Shown here: in pieces, positions 30,356 through 40,254 of the stretch | Layout: each line of letters begins with the position of its first letter | Numbering within the stretch: position 1 is the stretch's first letter | Assembly (NCBI GenBank): GCA_016195085.1 | Contig: JACQAG010000019.1 | Span: forward strand, 1-57,992 | Source: Pseudomonadota bacterium | GTDB lineage: Bacteria; Pseudomonadota; Alphaproteobacteria; SHVZ01 | Length of the DNA: 57,992 bases | Direction: 5' to 3' | Program-made: the position numbers and the translations under genes | Notes under the pieces: generated by a model | Told to the model about the DNA's origin: nothing | Database searches by the model: none | Seen by the model: the letters and a program-made list of their open reading frames with translations, nothing else

Positions 30356-30619
30356 CGGGCGTTCCGAGGAAGGCTCGACCGCAACGCGCGTCACCCGGGC
30401 GGCCGGCGGCCCGCGATGGCAGAGCGTCACCATCGCGTCCACCGCATCGGATGAACCCGAGAGAAGCGCCTCGACCGAGCCGTCGCGCCGGTTGCGGACC
30501 CAACCCGCGAGGCCCCGGCGCTGCGCCTCTTCGATGGTCCACGCCCGATAGGCGACACCCTGCACGCGCCCCACGATGCGCACCAGCACGGCGCGTTGGC
30601 CGAGGTCGTCAACGCCCAT
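30323..30619 (-). CDS. acyP: Acylphosphatase
   Basis: A 98-residue small enzyme that hydrolyses acyl-phosphates. Both family motifs are present: [11 protein letters not shown] (active-site Arg in the phosphate loop) and [17 protein letters not shown] (catalytic Asn). Its ATG shares one base with the TGA of pccA (TGATG), so the genes are coupled. Its 3' end overlaps lipB, which is transcribed from the opposite strand. Physiological substrate in bacteria is unclear. Confidence 0.93.
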   Translation of the reverse strand: MGVDDLGQRAVLVRIVGRVQGVAYRAWTIEEAQRRGLAGWVRNRRDGSVEALLSGSSDAVDAMVTLCHRGPPAARVTRVAVEPSSERPLGGFLQRETL

Positions 30620-32640
30620 CAGGCGAATTCCAGGATCTTCTGATCGACCGCGAGGCTGTCGCCGGGCTTGGCCAGCAGCTCCTTGATGGTGCCGTCGCGC
30701 TCGGCTTTCAGCACGTTCTCCATCTTCATCGCCTCGATGACCGCCAAAGTCTCGCCGGCCTTGACCTCCTGACCGGTGGCAACCGCCAGCGAAACTAGAA
30801 GCCCCGGCATCGGCGATATGAGATAGCGCGAGAGATCCGGGGGCGCCTTGACCGGCATCGTCTCGGCATAGGTGGCTGCCGACGGCGTCAGCACCAGCGC
30901 GTCCACCTCCACCCCGCCATGGGCCAGCCGGTAGCCGATCCCGGCGCGCTCGACCTTGACGGCGAGCGGATGACCGTTGACCGTGCCGTCGAAGAGGTGA
31001 CCGCCCGGCGTCAGATCGCCCCTCAGGGTCATGGTGCGGCCGCCGACCTCGACGTCGGTGCCGCCATTGGCTGCCTTCACCGAGACCGGATGCATGTCGC
31101 GGCCGAGCCGCACCACCCAATTTCCATCGAGGCCGCGTCGGCGCCCTGGGAGCTGGCCGCTGATGCAGGCATCGCGCTCGGTAGCCCGCTGGTGCAGCGC
31201 CGCCGCCAGCGAGGCCAGCAGGATCGTATCGTCCCGGCCGAGTGCCGCACCGTGGAATCCTTGCGGGAATTCCGCCGCGATGAGGTTGGTGGAGAGCTGG
31301 CCCGCCCCGAACCGCTTCAAGCCCAGGAGCGTCGAGAGAAAATCGACATTGTGGCGTACGCCGCCGATGATGAAGCGATCCAACCCGGCACGGGCATGGC
31401 GAATGGCCTCGGCGCGATCGCCGCCATAGCCGATCAGCTTGGCGATCATCGGATCGTAGTAGATGGAGATTTCCGCGCCCTCATAGACGCCGGTATCGAC
31501 CCGAATATGCCCGTCCTCCGGTGGCGGCCGATAGCGCGTGAGCCGGCCGGTCGAAGGCAGGAAGCTCCGCCTGGGATCCTCGGCATAGACCCGTGCCTCG
31601 ACGGCCCAACCGCGGATGCTAACGTCTTTCTGCGCGAGGGCGAGCTTTTCGCCGGCGGCAATGCGGATCATCTGCTCGACCAGATCGAGACCCGTGACCA
31701 GCTCGGTCACCGGGTGCTCGACCTGGAGCCGGGTGTTCATCTCCAGGAAATAGTAGGTACTCTCGGTATCGACGATGAATTCCACGGTCCCGGCAGAGCG
31801 GTAGCCGACTGCCTTCGCCAAGGCGACCGCCTCCGCCCCCATGGCCGCACGGGTCTTGGCGTCGATGAACGGGCTCGGCGCTTCTTCGAGCACTTTCTGA
31901 TGCCGGCGTTGCACCGAGCACTCCCGCTCTCCCAGATACAGCACGGTGCCGTGATGATCGGCGAGGATCTGTATTTCGATATGGCGCGGCTCTTCGATAT
32001 AGCGCTCGATGAACACCCGGTCGTCGCCGAAGGCCGAGCGCGCCTCATTGGCGGCGGAGAGAAAGCCCTCGCGCACCTCGCGGTCGTTGCGGGCGATGCG
32101 CATGCCCTTGCCGCCTCCGCCGGCGGAGGCCTTGAGCATGACCGGGTAACCGACCCGGCGCGCGACTTCGACTGCCTCGTCGGCCCCCTTCAGGGATTGG
32201 AGATGTCCGGGTACCGTCGAGACACCGGCTTTCTCGGCCAATTTCTTCGACTCGATCTTATCGCCCATGGCGGCAATCGCCTTGGCCCCTGGACCGATGA
32301 AGGTGATGCCGGCATTATCCAGCGCCTCGGCGAATTGAGCGCGTTCGGAGAGAAATCCGTAGCCCGGATGGACGGCCTCCGCCCCGGTCTCCCGGCAGGC
32401 AGCCAGGATGGCGTCGATCGAAAGATAGCTTTGCGCCGCCGGCGCCGGCCCGATGCGCACGGCCTCATCGGCCTCGCGCACATGCAAGGCATCGGCATCC
32501 GCATCGGAATAGACCGCAACCGTCTTGATCCCGAGCCGCCGGCAGGTGCGGATCACCCGACAGGCGATCTCGCCCCGGTTGGCGATGAGGATTTTCGAGA
32601 AGAGCTTGGACGCACCCTTACGCCCGCCAGATTGGCTCAT
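30619..32640 (-). CDS. pccA: Propionyl-CoA carboxylase, biotin-carboxylase (alpha) subunit
   Basis: This 673-residue subunit, with pccB, forms methylmalonyl-CoA from propionyl-CoA coming from valine, isoleucine and odd-chain acids. It has the biotin carboxylase domain (ILIANRGEIACRVIRTCRRLG, ASAGGGGKGMRI, EMNTRLQVEHPVTE), a middle segment of the PCC type and a C-terminal biotinyl domain EAMKMEN with biotin lysine K639. ATG at 32638-32640 was taken as start; the true homologous region begins about 13 residues later. The longer frame upstream runs into the GIY-YIG gene and is spurious. It is separated from pccB by the GIY-YIG gene. Confidence 0.94.
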   Translation of the reverse strand: MSQSGGRKGASKLFSKILIANRGEIACRVIRTCRRLGIKTVAVYSDADADALHVREADEAVRIGPAPAAQSYLSIDAILAACRETGAEAVHPGYGFLSERAQFAEALDNAGITFIGPGAKAIAAMGDKIESKKLAEKAGVSTVPGHLQSLKGADEAVEVARRVGYPVMLKASAGGGGKGMRIARNDREVREGFLSAANEARSAFGDDRVFIERYIEEPRHIEIQILADHHGTVLYLGERECSVQRRHQKVLEEAPSPFIDAKTRAAMGAEAVALAKAVGYRSAGTVEFIVDTESTYYFLEMNTRLQVEHPVTELVTGLDLVEQMIRIAAGEKLALAQKDVSIRGWAVEARVYAEDPRRSFLPSTGRLTRYRPPPEDGHIRVDTGVYEGAEISIYYDPMIAKLIGYGGDRAEAIRHARAGLDRFIIGGVRHNVDFLSTLLGLKRFGAGQLSTNLIAAEFPQGFHGAALGRDDTILLASLAAALHQRATERDACISGQLPGRRRGLDGNWVVRLGRDMHPVSVKAANGGTDVEVGGRTMTLRGDLTPGGHLFDGTVNGHPLAVKVERAGIGYRLAHGGVEVDALVLTPSAATYAETMPVKAPPDLSRYLISPMPGLLVSLAVATGQEVKAGETLAVIEAMKMENVLKAERDGTIKELLAKPGDSLAVDQKILEFA

Positions 32641-32651
32641 GGACTTGACAG

Positions 32652-33029
32652 TCACTGATCGCGGCCCCGTTTGGGTTCTTTTGCTACCGCAATGCCTTCG
32701 GCATGGGTTCGGCTCGTCCTGAGCTTGTCGAAGGACGAGCCGCCGCACGACCGGGACGCCGCGAGCATCCGCAATGCTTCGAAATCACCACGCATAAGCG
32801 CTTCTTTCTTGGCGCGCCGCCATCCTTTGAGCCGTCGCTCAGCCGATACGGCTTCCAGGGGATCGTCGAAGGATTGATGGAACACAAGGGTAACCGGACG
32901 GCGGCTCTTCGTGTAGCCATCGTACGTGCCGCGATTGTGCTCTGCCAAGCGTTCTTCCAAGGACCGGCGCGTCGATCCCACATAGTAGTGCCCGTCAGAA
33001 CAACGCAAGATGTACACGAAGACTGTCAT
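32652..33029 (-). CDS. GIY-YIG endonuclease-domain protein
   Basis: A 125-residue protein whose first 85 residues are a compact GIY-YIG nuclease domain of the UPF0213/YhbQ kind. FVYILRCSDGHYYVGSTRRSLEERLAEHN carries the Tyr-Tyr-Arg pattern, and AVSAERRLKGWRRAKKEALM follows. The last 30 or so residues are translated from a palindromic repeat (32711-32741) and show the hallmark SSFDKLRTS, so the C-terminus was altered or lengthened by that element. Function unknown; relatives are proposed to act in DNA repair. It sits between pccB and pccA. Confidence 0.85.
   Translation of the reverse strand: MTVFVYILRCSDGHYYVGSTRRSLEERLAEHNRGTYDGYTKSRRPVTLVFHQSFDDPLEAVSAERRLKGWRRAKKEALMRGDFEALRMLAASRSCGGSSFDKLRTSRTHAEGIAVAKEPKRGRDQ
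32711..32741. repeat. REP-like palindrome, copy 1
   Basis: GGCTCGTCCT-gagcttgtcga-AGGACGAGCC: perfect 10-nt arms around a core containing GAGCTTGTCGA. The same core with similar arm design occurs at 33045-33075 and 48132-48164. It is the well-known dispersed extragenic repeat of many alphaproteobacteria, here placed inside the 3' end of the GIY-YIG gene. Confidence 0.85.
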
Positions 33030-33044
33030 CGCCGTCCTTCGGCA

Positions 33045-33075
33045 GGCCCATCCTTCGACAAGCTCAGGATGAGCC
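33045..33075. repeat. REP-like palindrome, copy 2
   Basis: GGCCCATCCT-tcgacaagctc-AGGATGAGCC. The core is the reverse complement of that in copy 1, with arms matching except for one central mismatch. It lies between pccB and the GIY-YIG gene, about 46 nt from the pccB stop. Confidence 0.85.
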
Positions 33076-33120
33076 TGACTGCTACGTCGATGCGTTTGGA
33101 CGGATGCTCCGTTCCAACAT

Positions 33121-34653
<1,533 letters not shown>

Positions 34654-34739
34654 CGACGCTCCGGTAGGTTGCGGCTACGCCCAAGCGAGATAGCACCATC
34701 AGCGGGTCGACACCAGCGTCGGGGTGCCGCCGGCTACCC

Positions 34740-35438
34740 TCAGAGCACCCGGATCAGCGCGAGGAAGCGCGCCGAAATGGCCGCATCGGCACGAATCGCG
34801 GCGCGGCGCTCGGCCGCCTCGTCGTCCTCGCCCCATTGCTCCGCCTGGCAGGTCTCTTCCAGCAGCGCCAGCTCGGCGGCGGCGGCGGCATCGAGGCGGC
34901 CCTCGACCACGGCCAGTGCCAGCACGACCGAGCCCAGGGTCTGAGTCAAGGCGTGCAACGCCATCAAGGTCAGGCCCTGGTGCTGGAGGACCGCTTTGCG
35001 GATCGCCGCCAAGGCGGTCTCCGACTGGCGCACCGGCGCCACGCCCTCCGTCACCTCGAGCCGGGCGCCATAGCGCTCCGACGCCCAATCGAGCCAAGGC
35101 TGCCAATCCCGGGCCTGGCGTCGGCAGAGCTCCGGTGGTCGATCGGCGCGGTAACAGAGGAGCTCGGATTGGGCGTAGCTGCAGATCTCGGCGACCGCCG
35201 GGCCCGATTCGGGCAGCACCCGGTCAAGCGCGGTCGCGATCAGCGTGGTGAGCGGCATGGTCGCCGGCAGGACCGTCTCCCCTTGCCTTCGCCACTCCTC
35301 GGCGATCGCCTCGGCCAAGGCTTTCGTCGGCACCCGCATCGGTGCTTTGGCCGGGCTCAGCAGGGGCATGGCATCGAGGGTGACGATGAAGCCGTCGCCC
35401 AGGGCCGCCACCGCAACGCTCTTGTAGGACCGGTGCAC
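34740..35438 (-). CDS. ATP12 family F1-ATPase assembly chaperone
   Basis: A 232-residue protein matching ATP12 (ATPAF2), which in mitochondria binds the alpha subunit of F1 during assembly; alphaproteobacterial homologues are thought to do the same. Recognised parts are FIVTLDAMPLLSPAKAPMRVPTKALAEAIAEEWRRQGE at the N-terminus and HHQG-like ALHALTQTLGSVVLALAVVEGRL near the C-terminus. The GTG at 35436-35438 is preferred, because the family N-terminus starts there and the longer frame is antisense to AsmA. It follows the AsmA gene by 11 nt. Confidence 0.9.
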   Translation of the reverse strand: MHRSYKSVAVAALGDGFIVTLDAMPLLSPAKAPMRVPTKALAEAIAEEWRRQGETVLPATMPLTTLIATALDRVLPESGPAVAEICSYAQSELLCYRADRPPELCRRQARDWQPWLDWASERYGARLEVTEGVAPVRQSETALAAIRKAVLQHQGLTLMALHALTQTLGSVVLALAVVEGRLDAAAAAELALLEETCQAEQWGEDDEAAERRAAIRADAAISARFLALIRVL

Positions 35439-35449
35439 GGGGTTCCGAC

Positions 35450-37693
35450 CTAGCGCTTGAGGATGCTGCCAAGGCCCTCGAAGAGGCCTTGGATGCCGCC
35501 CGGCTTCGCCGGCTGGGCGGCGCGGGGCGTCGGCGCCTGGGCCGGTCGCGCGGCCGGTTGTTCGGATATCCGCGGAGCGCCGTCGGCCATTGCCGGTCGC
35601 GCCTTCTGGCAGGGTTGCTCGCCGCTGCCCGCACTCAGAAACGGTACCAGCGCGCCTAAGGGATTGATGGCGGTGCCGACGACCACACCCGCGACACCGC
35701 GCGCCAGCCCCAGCGGATCGGGGAACGCCGTGGGATCGCTGAGGGTGCCGCGCACCAGGATCGGTACTGCGAGGCTCACGATCGCCGCCTGCTTTGGATG
35801 CGGCGTCAGCTTCAGATCGATCGTCTCCCGCCCGAGATCCACCTTCCCTTCTCCGGCGACGGTCATGCGCTGGGTGTCGAGCAGCAGGACTTTCGACTCG
35901 GCGAGGCCGCGGGCGATGTCGGCGCGCAGCAGCGCGCAATTCATCCGCGCATCCCCGTCATTGCGGGCCCAGGGCGCCAGCCTGGTCACAAGATCGCCGG
36001 CAATCAGCTCCAGCCGATGGCTGCGAATGACCCCCTCGCCGACATCGAGGATGACCAGACCATCGAGGCTTTGCGCGAGCTCGTGCGCGGAGCCGCCCTT
36101 GGCGTTCAGCCGGAAATGCCCGTCGGCTTTGCCGACGAGCATGTCGGTCAGCTTGAGCTCGGAGAGCAATCGGCCGAGATCGAGCTTCCGAAACTCGCCG
36201 GCGCCCGACACGCGCGCGGCCGAGTCCTCGGCCGCCAGCACGCCCTGGAGCGATACCTCGCCGTCGACCAGCTTGCCGGCGAAGCGCTCGAGCTTGAACG
36301 TACCATTGGCGAGGCTGATCACAGCCTTGGCCTCATGCAGGGCGGTTCCCAGGGCGAGGATCTCTCCCGCCGCCATCTCGGCGTCGACATCGGCCCGAAG
36401 CAGCGGACTGAGATCGACCGGTGCCGTGTCGAAGACGGGACCGCGACGCGCCGGGCGCTGGCCCGCGGGCGGTTCGGAAGCCGCCAGCAGCGGGGCAAGG
36501 TCGATACGGGTCGCAGAAAGCGAGGCGAGGATCTTCGGTCGCGGCGCATCGACCGTGATGACGACCTTGCCGGCAAGGTCGCTGTCGCCGAGGCGGGCCT
36601 TGATCGCGTCCATGGTCACGGATCGTCCATCGAGACGGACCCGCGCCGTCGCCTCGATGGGTCCGACGGGCGGGAGTCGTACCGTCAGCAGCCGGCCGAA
36701 ATCGTCCAGCGTTTCCGCGGCGGCTCCGAGCGTCAGGTCGCCCGTCGCCAGGGTCGGATCGAATGTCCCTTCGGCATCGAGCCTGATCGCACCGAGCCGC
36801 AATTTGACGCCGCTCAGCGCGATCCTGCTGGCATCGCCGGCAAGTTCCGCGGAGAACTCGACCGGGGCCACGTCGGCTAAGGATAGGGCGGCAGGGCGGC
36901 CGAGCTCGGCCAGAGACGGAGCCGCAAGGCTCAGCTGCAGGCGGGCGGAACGCAATGCCGGCTCGACCGTGCCGAAGACCTGAACGGCTGCCGACCCCAC
37001 GCTTCCCTTGAGGTCGACCGGGAAGGCAGCGCCGCTGACGATCGCCTCGGGGGCACCGAGAATGCCGGCAAGGGTCACGGGCATCTCGGCAAGGCGCGCT
37101 GCCAAGTCGAGCTTCAGTCCGTCCTCGGCGTCCTGCTCGAGGTTGAGGGCTTGCAAGGCGAGGCTATAGCGCTCGCCGGCGCGTTCGTCCTGATAGGTGA
37201 TCCTGCCGGCCTCGAGCGCCAGTTTCCGGACCCGCGGCAGCCCGGGCAGGCCGCCGGCCGCTTTGGGTTCCGCATTGGCGACATCGGCGCTGCCGCCCGT
37301 TCCAGACAGCTGCCAATTTCGATGCCCGCTCGCATCCGTCTCCAGCAGGAGATCCGGCTCGACCAGCACGATGCGCTCGATGATGATCTCGCCCTTGAGC
37401 AATGGCCACAGCGCCACCTCCAGCTCGAGGCGCTTCAGCGTCAGCATCGCCAGCCGCGAGCCGCCGGCTGGATTGGCGAAGGAGATGCCCTCGGCGCGCA
37501 TGGCCGGGCGCGGCCAGAGCTGAACGCCGATCGGCCCGGCGATGGTCAGCTGCCGTCCCGTGGCCTCCCGCACACGCTCGGCAGCGAACGTGGCGTATGC
37601 TGCGGGGTCGATGCTCGAGACGATGGCCACCGCGCCGCCGACGGCGAGCAGGGTGAGGATGCCGAGAGCGAGCGCGACGCGTCTTGACCGCAT
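35450..37693 (-). CDS. AsmA family protein
   Basis: A 747-residue protein anchored by an N-terminal membrane span (about 7-28) with most of the chain on the periplasmic side. It shows the AsmA N-terminal domain (AERVREATGRQLTIAGPIGVQLWPRPAMRAEGISFANPAGG) and a C-terminal AsmA_2-type region (LNAKGGSAHELAQSLDGLVILDVGEGVIRS). A low-complexity Pro- and Ala-rich segment lies near the end. AsmA-like proteins are repeat-beta-groove proteins linked to phospholipid movement to the outer membrane. Its ATG overlaps the stop of the HAD gene by one base (TGATG). Confidence 0.9.
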   Translation of the reverse strand: MRSRRVALALGILTLLAVGGAVAIVSSIDPAAYATFAAERVREATGRQLTIAGPIGVQLWPRPAMRAEGISFANPAGGSRLAMLTLKRLELEVALWPLLKGEIIIERIVLVEPDLLLETDASGHRNWQLSGTGGSADVANAEPKAAGGLPGLPRVRKLALEAGRITYQDERAGERYSLALQALNLEQDAEDGLKLDLAARLAEMPVTLAGILGAPEAIVSGAAFPVDLKGSVGSAAVQVFGTVEPALRSARLQLSLAAPSLAELGRPAALSLADVAPVEFSAELAGDASRIALSGVKLRLGAIRLDAEGTFDPTLATGDLTLGAAAETLDDFGRLLTVRLPPVGPIEATARVRLDGRSVTMDAIKARLGDSDLAGKVVITVDAPRPKILASLSATRIDLAPLLAASEPPAGQRPARRGPVFDTAPVDLSPLLRADVDAEMAAGEILALGTALHEAKAVISLANGTFKLERFAGKLVDGEVSLQGVLAAEDSAARVSGAGEFRKLDLGRLLSELKLTDMLVGKADGHFRLNAKGGSAHELAQSLDGLVILDVGEGVIRSHRLELIAGDLVTRLAPWARNDGDARMNCALLRADIARGLAESKVLLLDTQRMTVAGEGKVDLGRETIDLKLTPHPKQAAIVSLAVPILVRGTLSDPTAFPDPLGLARGVAGVVVGTAINPLGALVPFLSAGSGEQPCQKARPAMADGAPRISEQPAARPAQAPTPRAAQPAKPGGIQGLFEGLGSILKR

Positions 37694-38370
37694 CAGGATT
37701 CAGCCTTTTCGACCGTCAGGCGATCGACGAGCTCCACGAAATCGCGGGCAATGAAGACGGCGCCGGCCGCCTTCAGCTCAGGTGCGCAATGGTAGCCCCA
37801 GGCGACGCCGAGGGCGCTGACGCCGGCGGCTCCGGCCATGAGCATGTCGAAGGTGGTATCGCCAATCATCACGGTTTCGCCCGCGGCGACGCCGGAGTGC
37901 TCCATCGCCGCGTACAGCATGGCCGGATCGGGCTTGCCCGGTCCGTCATCGGCGGTATGCAGCGAGACGAAGCGATCGACCAGACCATGGCGTCCGAGCG
38001 TCGCCAAGAGGCCGCGGCGCGCCTTGCCGGTCGCAACCGCCAACCGGTATCCCCCATCCGCCAGCCGATCGAGCGCCTCGATGGCGCCGGGATAGAGCGG
38101 CTCGTGATGCTCCGGTCCCTGGCGCTCGGCCAGAAACGCCGCACGATAGGCGGCGACGACGGAGTCCCGCAGCGCCGCATCGGCATCGGGCAAGAGTTCG
38201 GCCACCGCGACGTTGAGATTGAGGCCGATGATGCGGCGAACCTGGTCCGGCAGCGGATCGCCGAGGCCGTTCCTCCGCCAGGCGGCGGTCATGGCCTTAA
38301 GGATATGTGCCTGGCTGTCGACCAAGGTCCCGTCGCAGTCGAATACCGCAAGCCGAGGGGGCCGGGTCAT
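37693..38370 (-). CDS. HAD-superfamily phosphatase (phosphoglycolate phosphatase-like)
   Basis: A 225-residue hydrolase with HAD motif I FDCDGTLVDS (nucleophile D11, acid D13), motif II AVATGK, and motifs III/IV KPDPAML and MIGDTTFDMLMAGAAG. Cap type and length fit Gph-like phosphatases and related 6-phosphosugar phosphatases; substrate uncertain. ATG at 38368-38370 was chosen since upstream codons are antisense to the RluC gene. It follows RluC by 34 nt and overlaps AsmA by one base. Confidence 0.88.
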   Translation of the reverse strand: MTRPPRLAVFDCDGTLVDSQAHILKAMTAAWRRNGLGDPLPDQVRRIIGLNLNVAVAELLPDADAALRDSVVAAYRAAFLAERQGPEHHEPLYPGAIEALDRLADGGYRLAVATGKARRGLLATLGRHGLVDRFVSLHTADDGPGKPDPAMLYAAMEHSGVAAGETVMIGDTTFDMLMAGAAGVSALGVAWGYHCAPELKAAGAVFIARDFVELVDRLTVEKAES

Positions 38371-38404
38371 GTGCAGGCTCCGCGGGCGGGCTGCGGCAGG
38401 GCGC

Positions 38405-39376
38405 TCATAGCTCGGCAAAGGGGTCGACGGGCGGGCGTGGGGGAAACCCCATCGCCTCCCAGGTCGTCGCCAAGGCTTTCGGCAGGGGCGCCTCGACCTT
38501 GAGGGTGCGTCCATCCGGCCGGGTAATCGCGATGGAGCGGGCATGCAGATGCAGCTGCCTTGCCACCCCGGCGATGTCGAGCGTGGCCGCCGCTCCGCCA
38601 TACTTGCCGTCGCCCAGAATGGGATGCCCGATCGCCGCCATATGCGCGCGCAGCTGATGGGTGCGCCCGGTCAACGGCATCAACGCCACCCAGGCGGCCC
38701 GCTTACCCAGCGTGTCGACGACCGAATAGAACGTGACAGCGCGCTTGCCTGTCTCATCGACACCCATGCGCTCGCCGGCGGCGCCCGGAAGCTTGGCAAG
38801 CGGCGCATCGATCTTGCCTTGCCGCGGGCGCGGCACCCCCGCCACCACCGCCCAATACACCTTCAGCGTATCGCGGCTGCGAAACGCCTCGCCGATCCAC
38901 CGGGCAGAGGCCGCGCTGCGGGCCAGCAGCAGAACGCCCGAGGTGTCCTTGTCTAGACGGTGCACCAGCCGCGGCCGCTCCGGCGCCTCGAAGCGCAAGG
39001 CATCCAGCATGGCATCGAGATGCCGGTCGGTCCCAGTGCCGCCCTGCACGGCAAGGCCGGCCGGCTTGTCCACGGCCAGAACCTCGGCATCCCGGTGCAG
39101 AACCAGCCGCCGCACGCGCTGCGCATCGGCCTCGGAGACCTGGGGAGCGGCGCGCGATGCGGCAACGGCCTCGGAGAGCGGCGGAACGCGCACCACCTGA
39201 CCGGAAGCGAGCCGAAGCCCCGCCTTCGCCCGCTTGCCGTCGACACGGACCTGGCCGGTGCGCAGGAGCTTCTCGAGCGCGCCGTGGCCGAGGCTGGGGA
39301 AATGCTGCTTGAACCAACGGTCGAGCCGCATCTCGGCTTCTCCGGCGCTGACATGGCGCTGCTGCACCCGGCTCAT
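38405..39376 (-). CDS. rluC: 23S rRNA pseudouridine synthase, RluC/RluD type
   Basis: A 323-residue RNA-modifying enzyme. An N-terminal S4 RNA-binding domain (about 17-65, RLDRWFKQHFPSLGHGALEKLLRTGQVRVDGKRAK) precedes the catalytic domain with HRLDKDTSG, catalytic D142. PLTGRTHQLRAHMAAIGHPILGDGKYG follows. The S4 plus catalytic layout fits RluC, which modifies 955, 2504 and 2580 in 23S rRNA of E. coli; RluD is the alternative. Its ATG overlaps the stop of the preceding gene (ATGA). Confidence 0.88.
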   Translation of the reverse strand: MSRVQQRHVSAGEAEMRLDRWFKQHFPSLGHGALEKLLRTGQVRVDGKRAKAGLRLASGQVVRVPPLSEAVAASRAAPQVSEADAQRVRRLVLHRDAEVLAVDKPAGLAVQGGTGTDRHLDAMLDALRFEAPERPRLVHRLDKDTSGVLLLARSAASARWIGEAFRSRDTLKVYWAVVAGVPRPRQGKIDAPLAKLPGAAGERMGVDETGKRAVTFYSVVDTLGKRAAWVALMPLTGRTHQLRAHMAAIGHPILGDGKYGGAAATLDIAGVARQLHLHARSIAITRPDGRTLKVEAPLPKALATTWEAMGFPPRPPVDPFAEL

Positions 39377-40254
39377 GCGCCAACCCCGAAGATCCAGCCT
39401 TCCTGGCGCCGCGCCCGCGTGTCCAACCCCGCGGGCGACCACACCGTCCTAGAACCCGCCAGGCAGCGAAGGCCGGCGGCGGAGATCAGCGCATCGGTAT
39501 CGTGGTCGCTTGGCGTCTCGAGCCCAGCAAGCACCGGCTTGCTGTCCAACTGGACGAGGCAGGCATTCAACGCCTCCCAGCTTTCGAGCTTGCGGTTGCC
39601 GCCGCCCGTCCGGCGAATGAACAGGCGCGGATAGATTTCCACGCAGACGAGGCGGCTTTCCCGCCAGTCGTCGTCGAACGGCCAGATTGCGACCTCACCC
39701 GCCAGAGCCTGGCGCAGGGCGTAGAGCACGCGCATTCCGGCGAGTGCGCCCATTCCCACCTGCTTGGCACCGATCAGGTTGAACGGGCTCTGCGGGTCTC
39801 CCAGCCGGGCTGCGGAGCATGCGCGCTCGGTGGTCCGCTGGTTCGCCCGGTAGAGGCGCGACACGGGTTGGTTTCTGCGGCGGAACCAATCTCGGTAGTC
39901 GGGGTGTGCGACGAAGCTGCCGGCATAGTAATCGTCACCATCGCTGCCGAGGTCTTCGACCCGCTGCCACAGATCGAAGGCGCTGGCGCCGTCGCCGACG
40001 ATGAAGCCGAGATCGGGATGGCTGCCGACCGAAAACGCGAAGTCGAAGCCGACGAGGAGCCGCCCCTCCGATTCCATCGCCAGCCTAGTGAGCCAGCTCA
40101 GCACATCCAAGCGGCGCCAGCGCCGGCGTGTGCCGGCGGGTCGCACCAGCTTCGGGGCGCTCCTTCCCGGACGGCAGCGGGCAACGGCGATGCCGTTGGC
40201 GGTCTCGGCTCCGGACCAATCGATGCCGATGAAGGCCGCGAAGCCGCCGCTCAC
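39373..40254 (-). CDS. DUF429-like RNase H-fold protein
   Basis: A 293-residue protein of uncertain function. It begins with an RNase H-like strand containing FIGIDWSGAET and shows VGFDFAFSVG; near the C-terminus it has SDHDTDALISAAGLRCLAG. These together recall DUF429-type predicted nucleases. The start is GTG at 40252-40254, overlapping the TGA of rarA (GTGA), which fixes the start well. Being coupled to rarA and RluC suggests a nucleic-acid role, but this is inference only. Confidence 0.7.
   Translation of the reverse strand: MSGGFAAFIGIDWSGAETANGIAVARCRPGRSAPKLVRPAGTRRRWRRLDVLSWLTRLAMESEGRLLVGFDFAFSVGSHPDLGFIVGDGASAFDLWQRVEDLGSDGDDYYAGSFVAHPDYRDWFRRRNQPVSRLYRANQRTTERACSAARLGDPQSPFNLIGAKQVGMGALAGMRVLYALRQALAGEVAIWPFDDDWRESRLVCVEIYPRLFIRRTGGGNRKLESWEALNACLVQLDSKPVLAGLETPSDHDTDALISAAGLRCLAGSRTVWSPAGLDTRARRQEGWIFGVGA

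Noticed and set aside
32652-33080. CRISPR array suggested by repeated core in the 32.7-33.1 kb area
   Set aside because: Only two palindromes in inverted relation, far apart and without regular spacers; they belong to a dispersed REP-like family.
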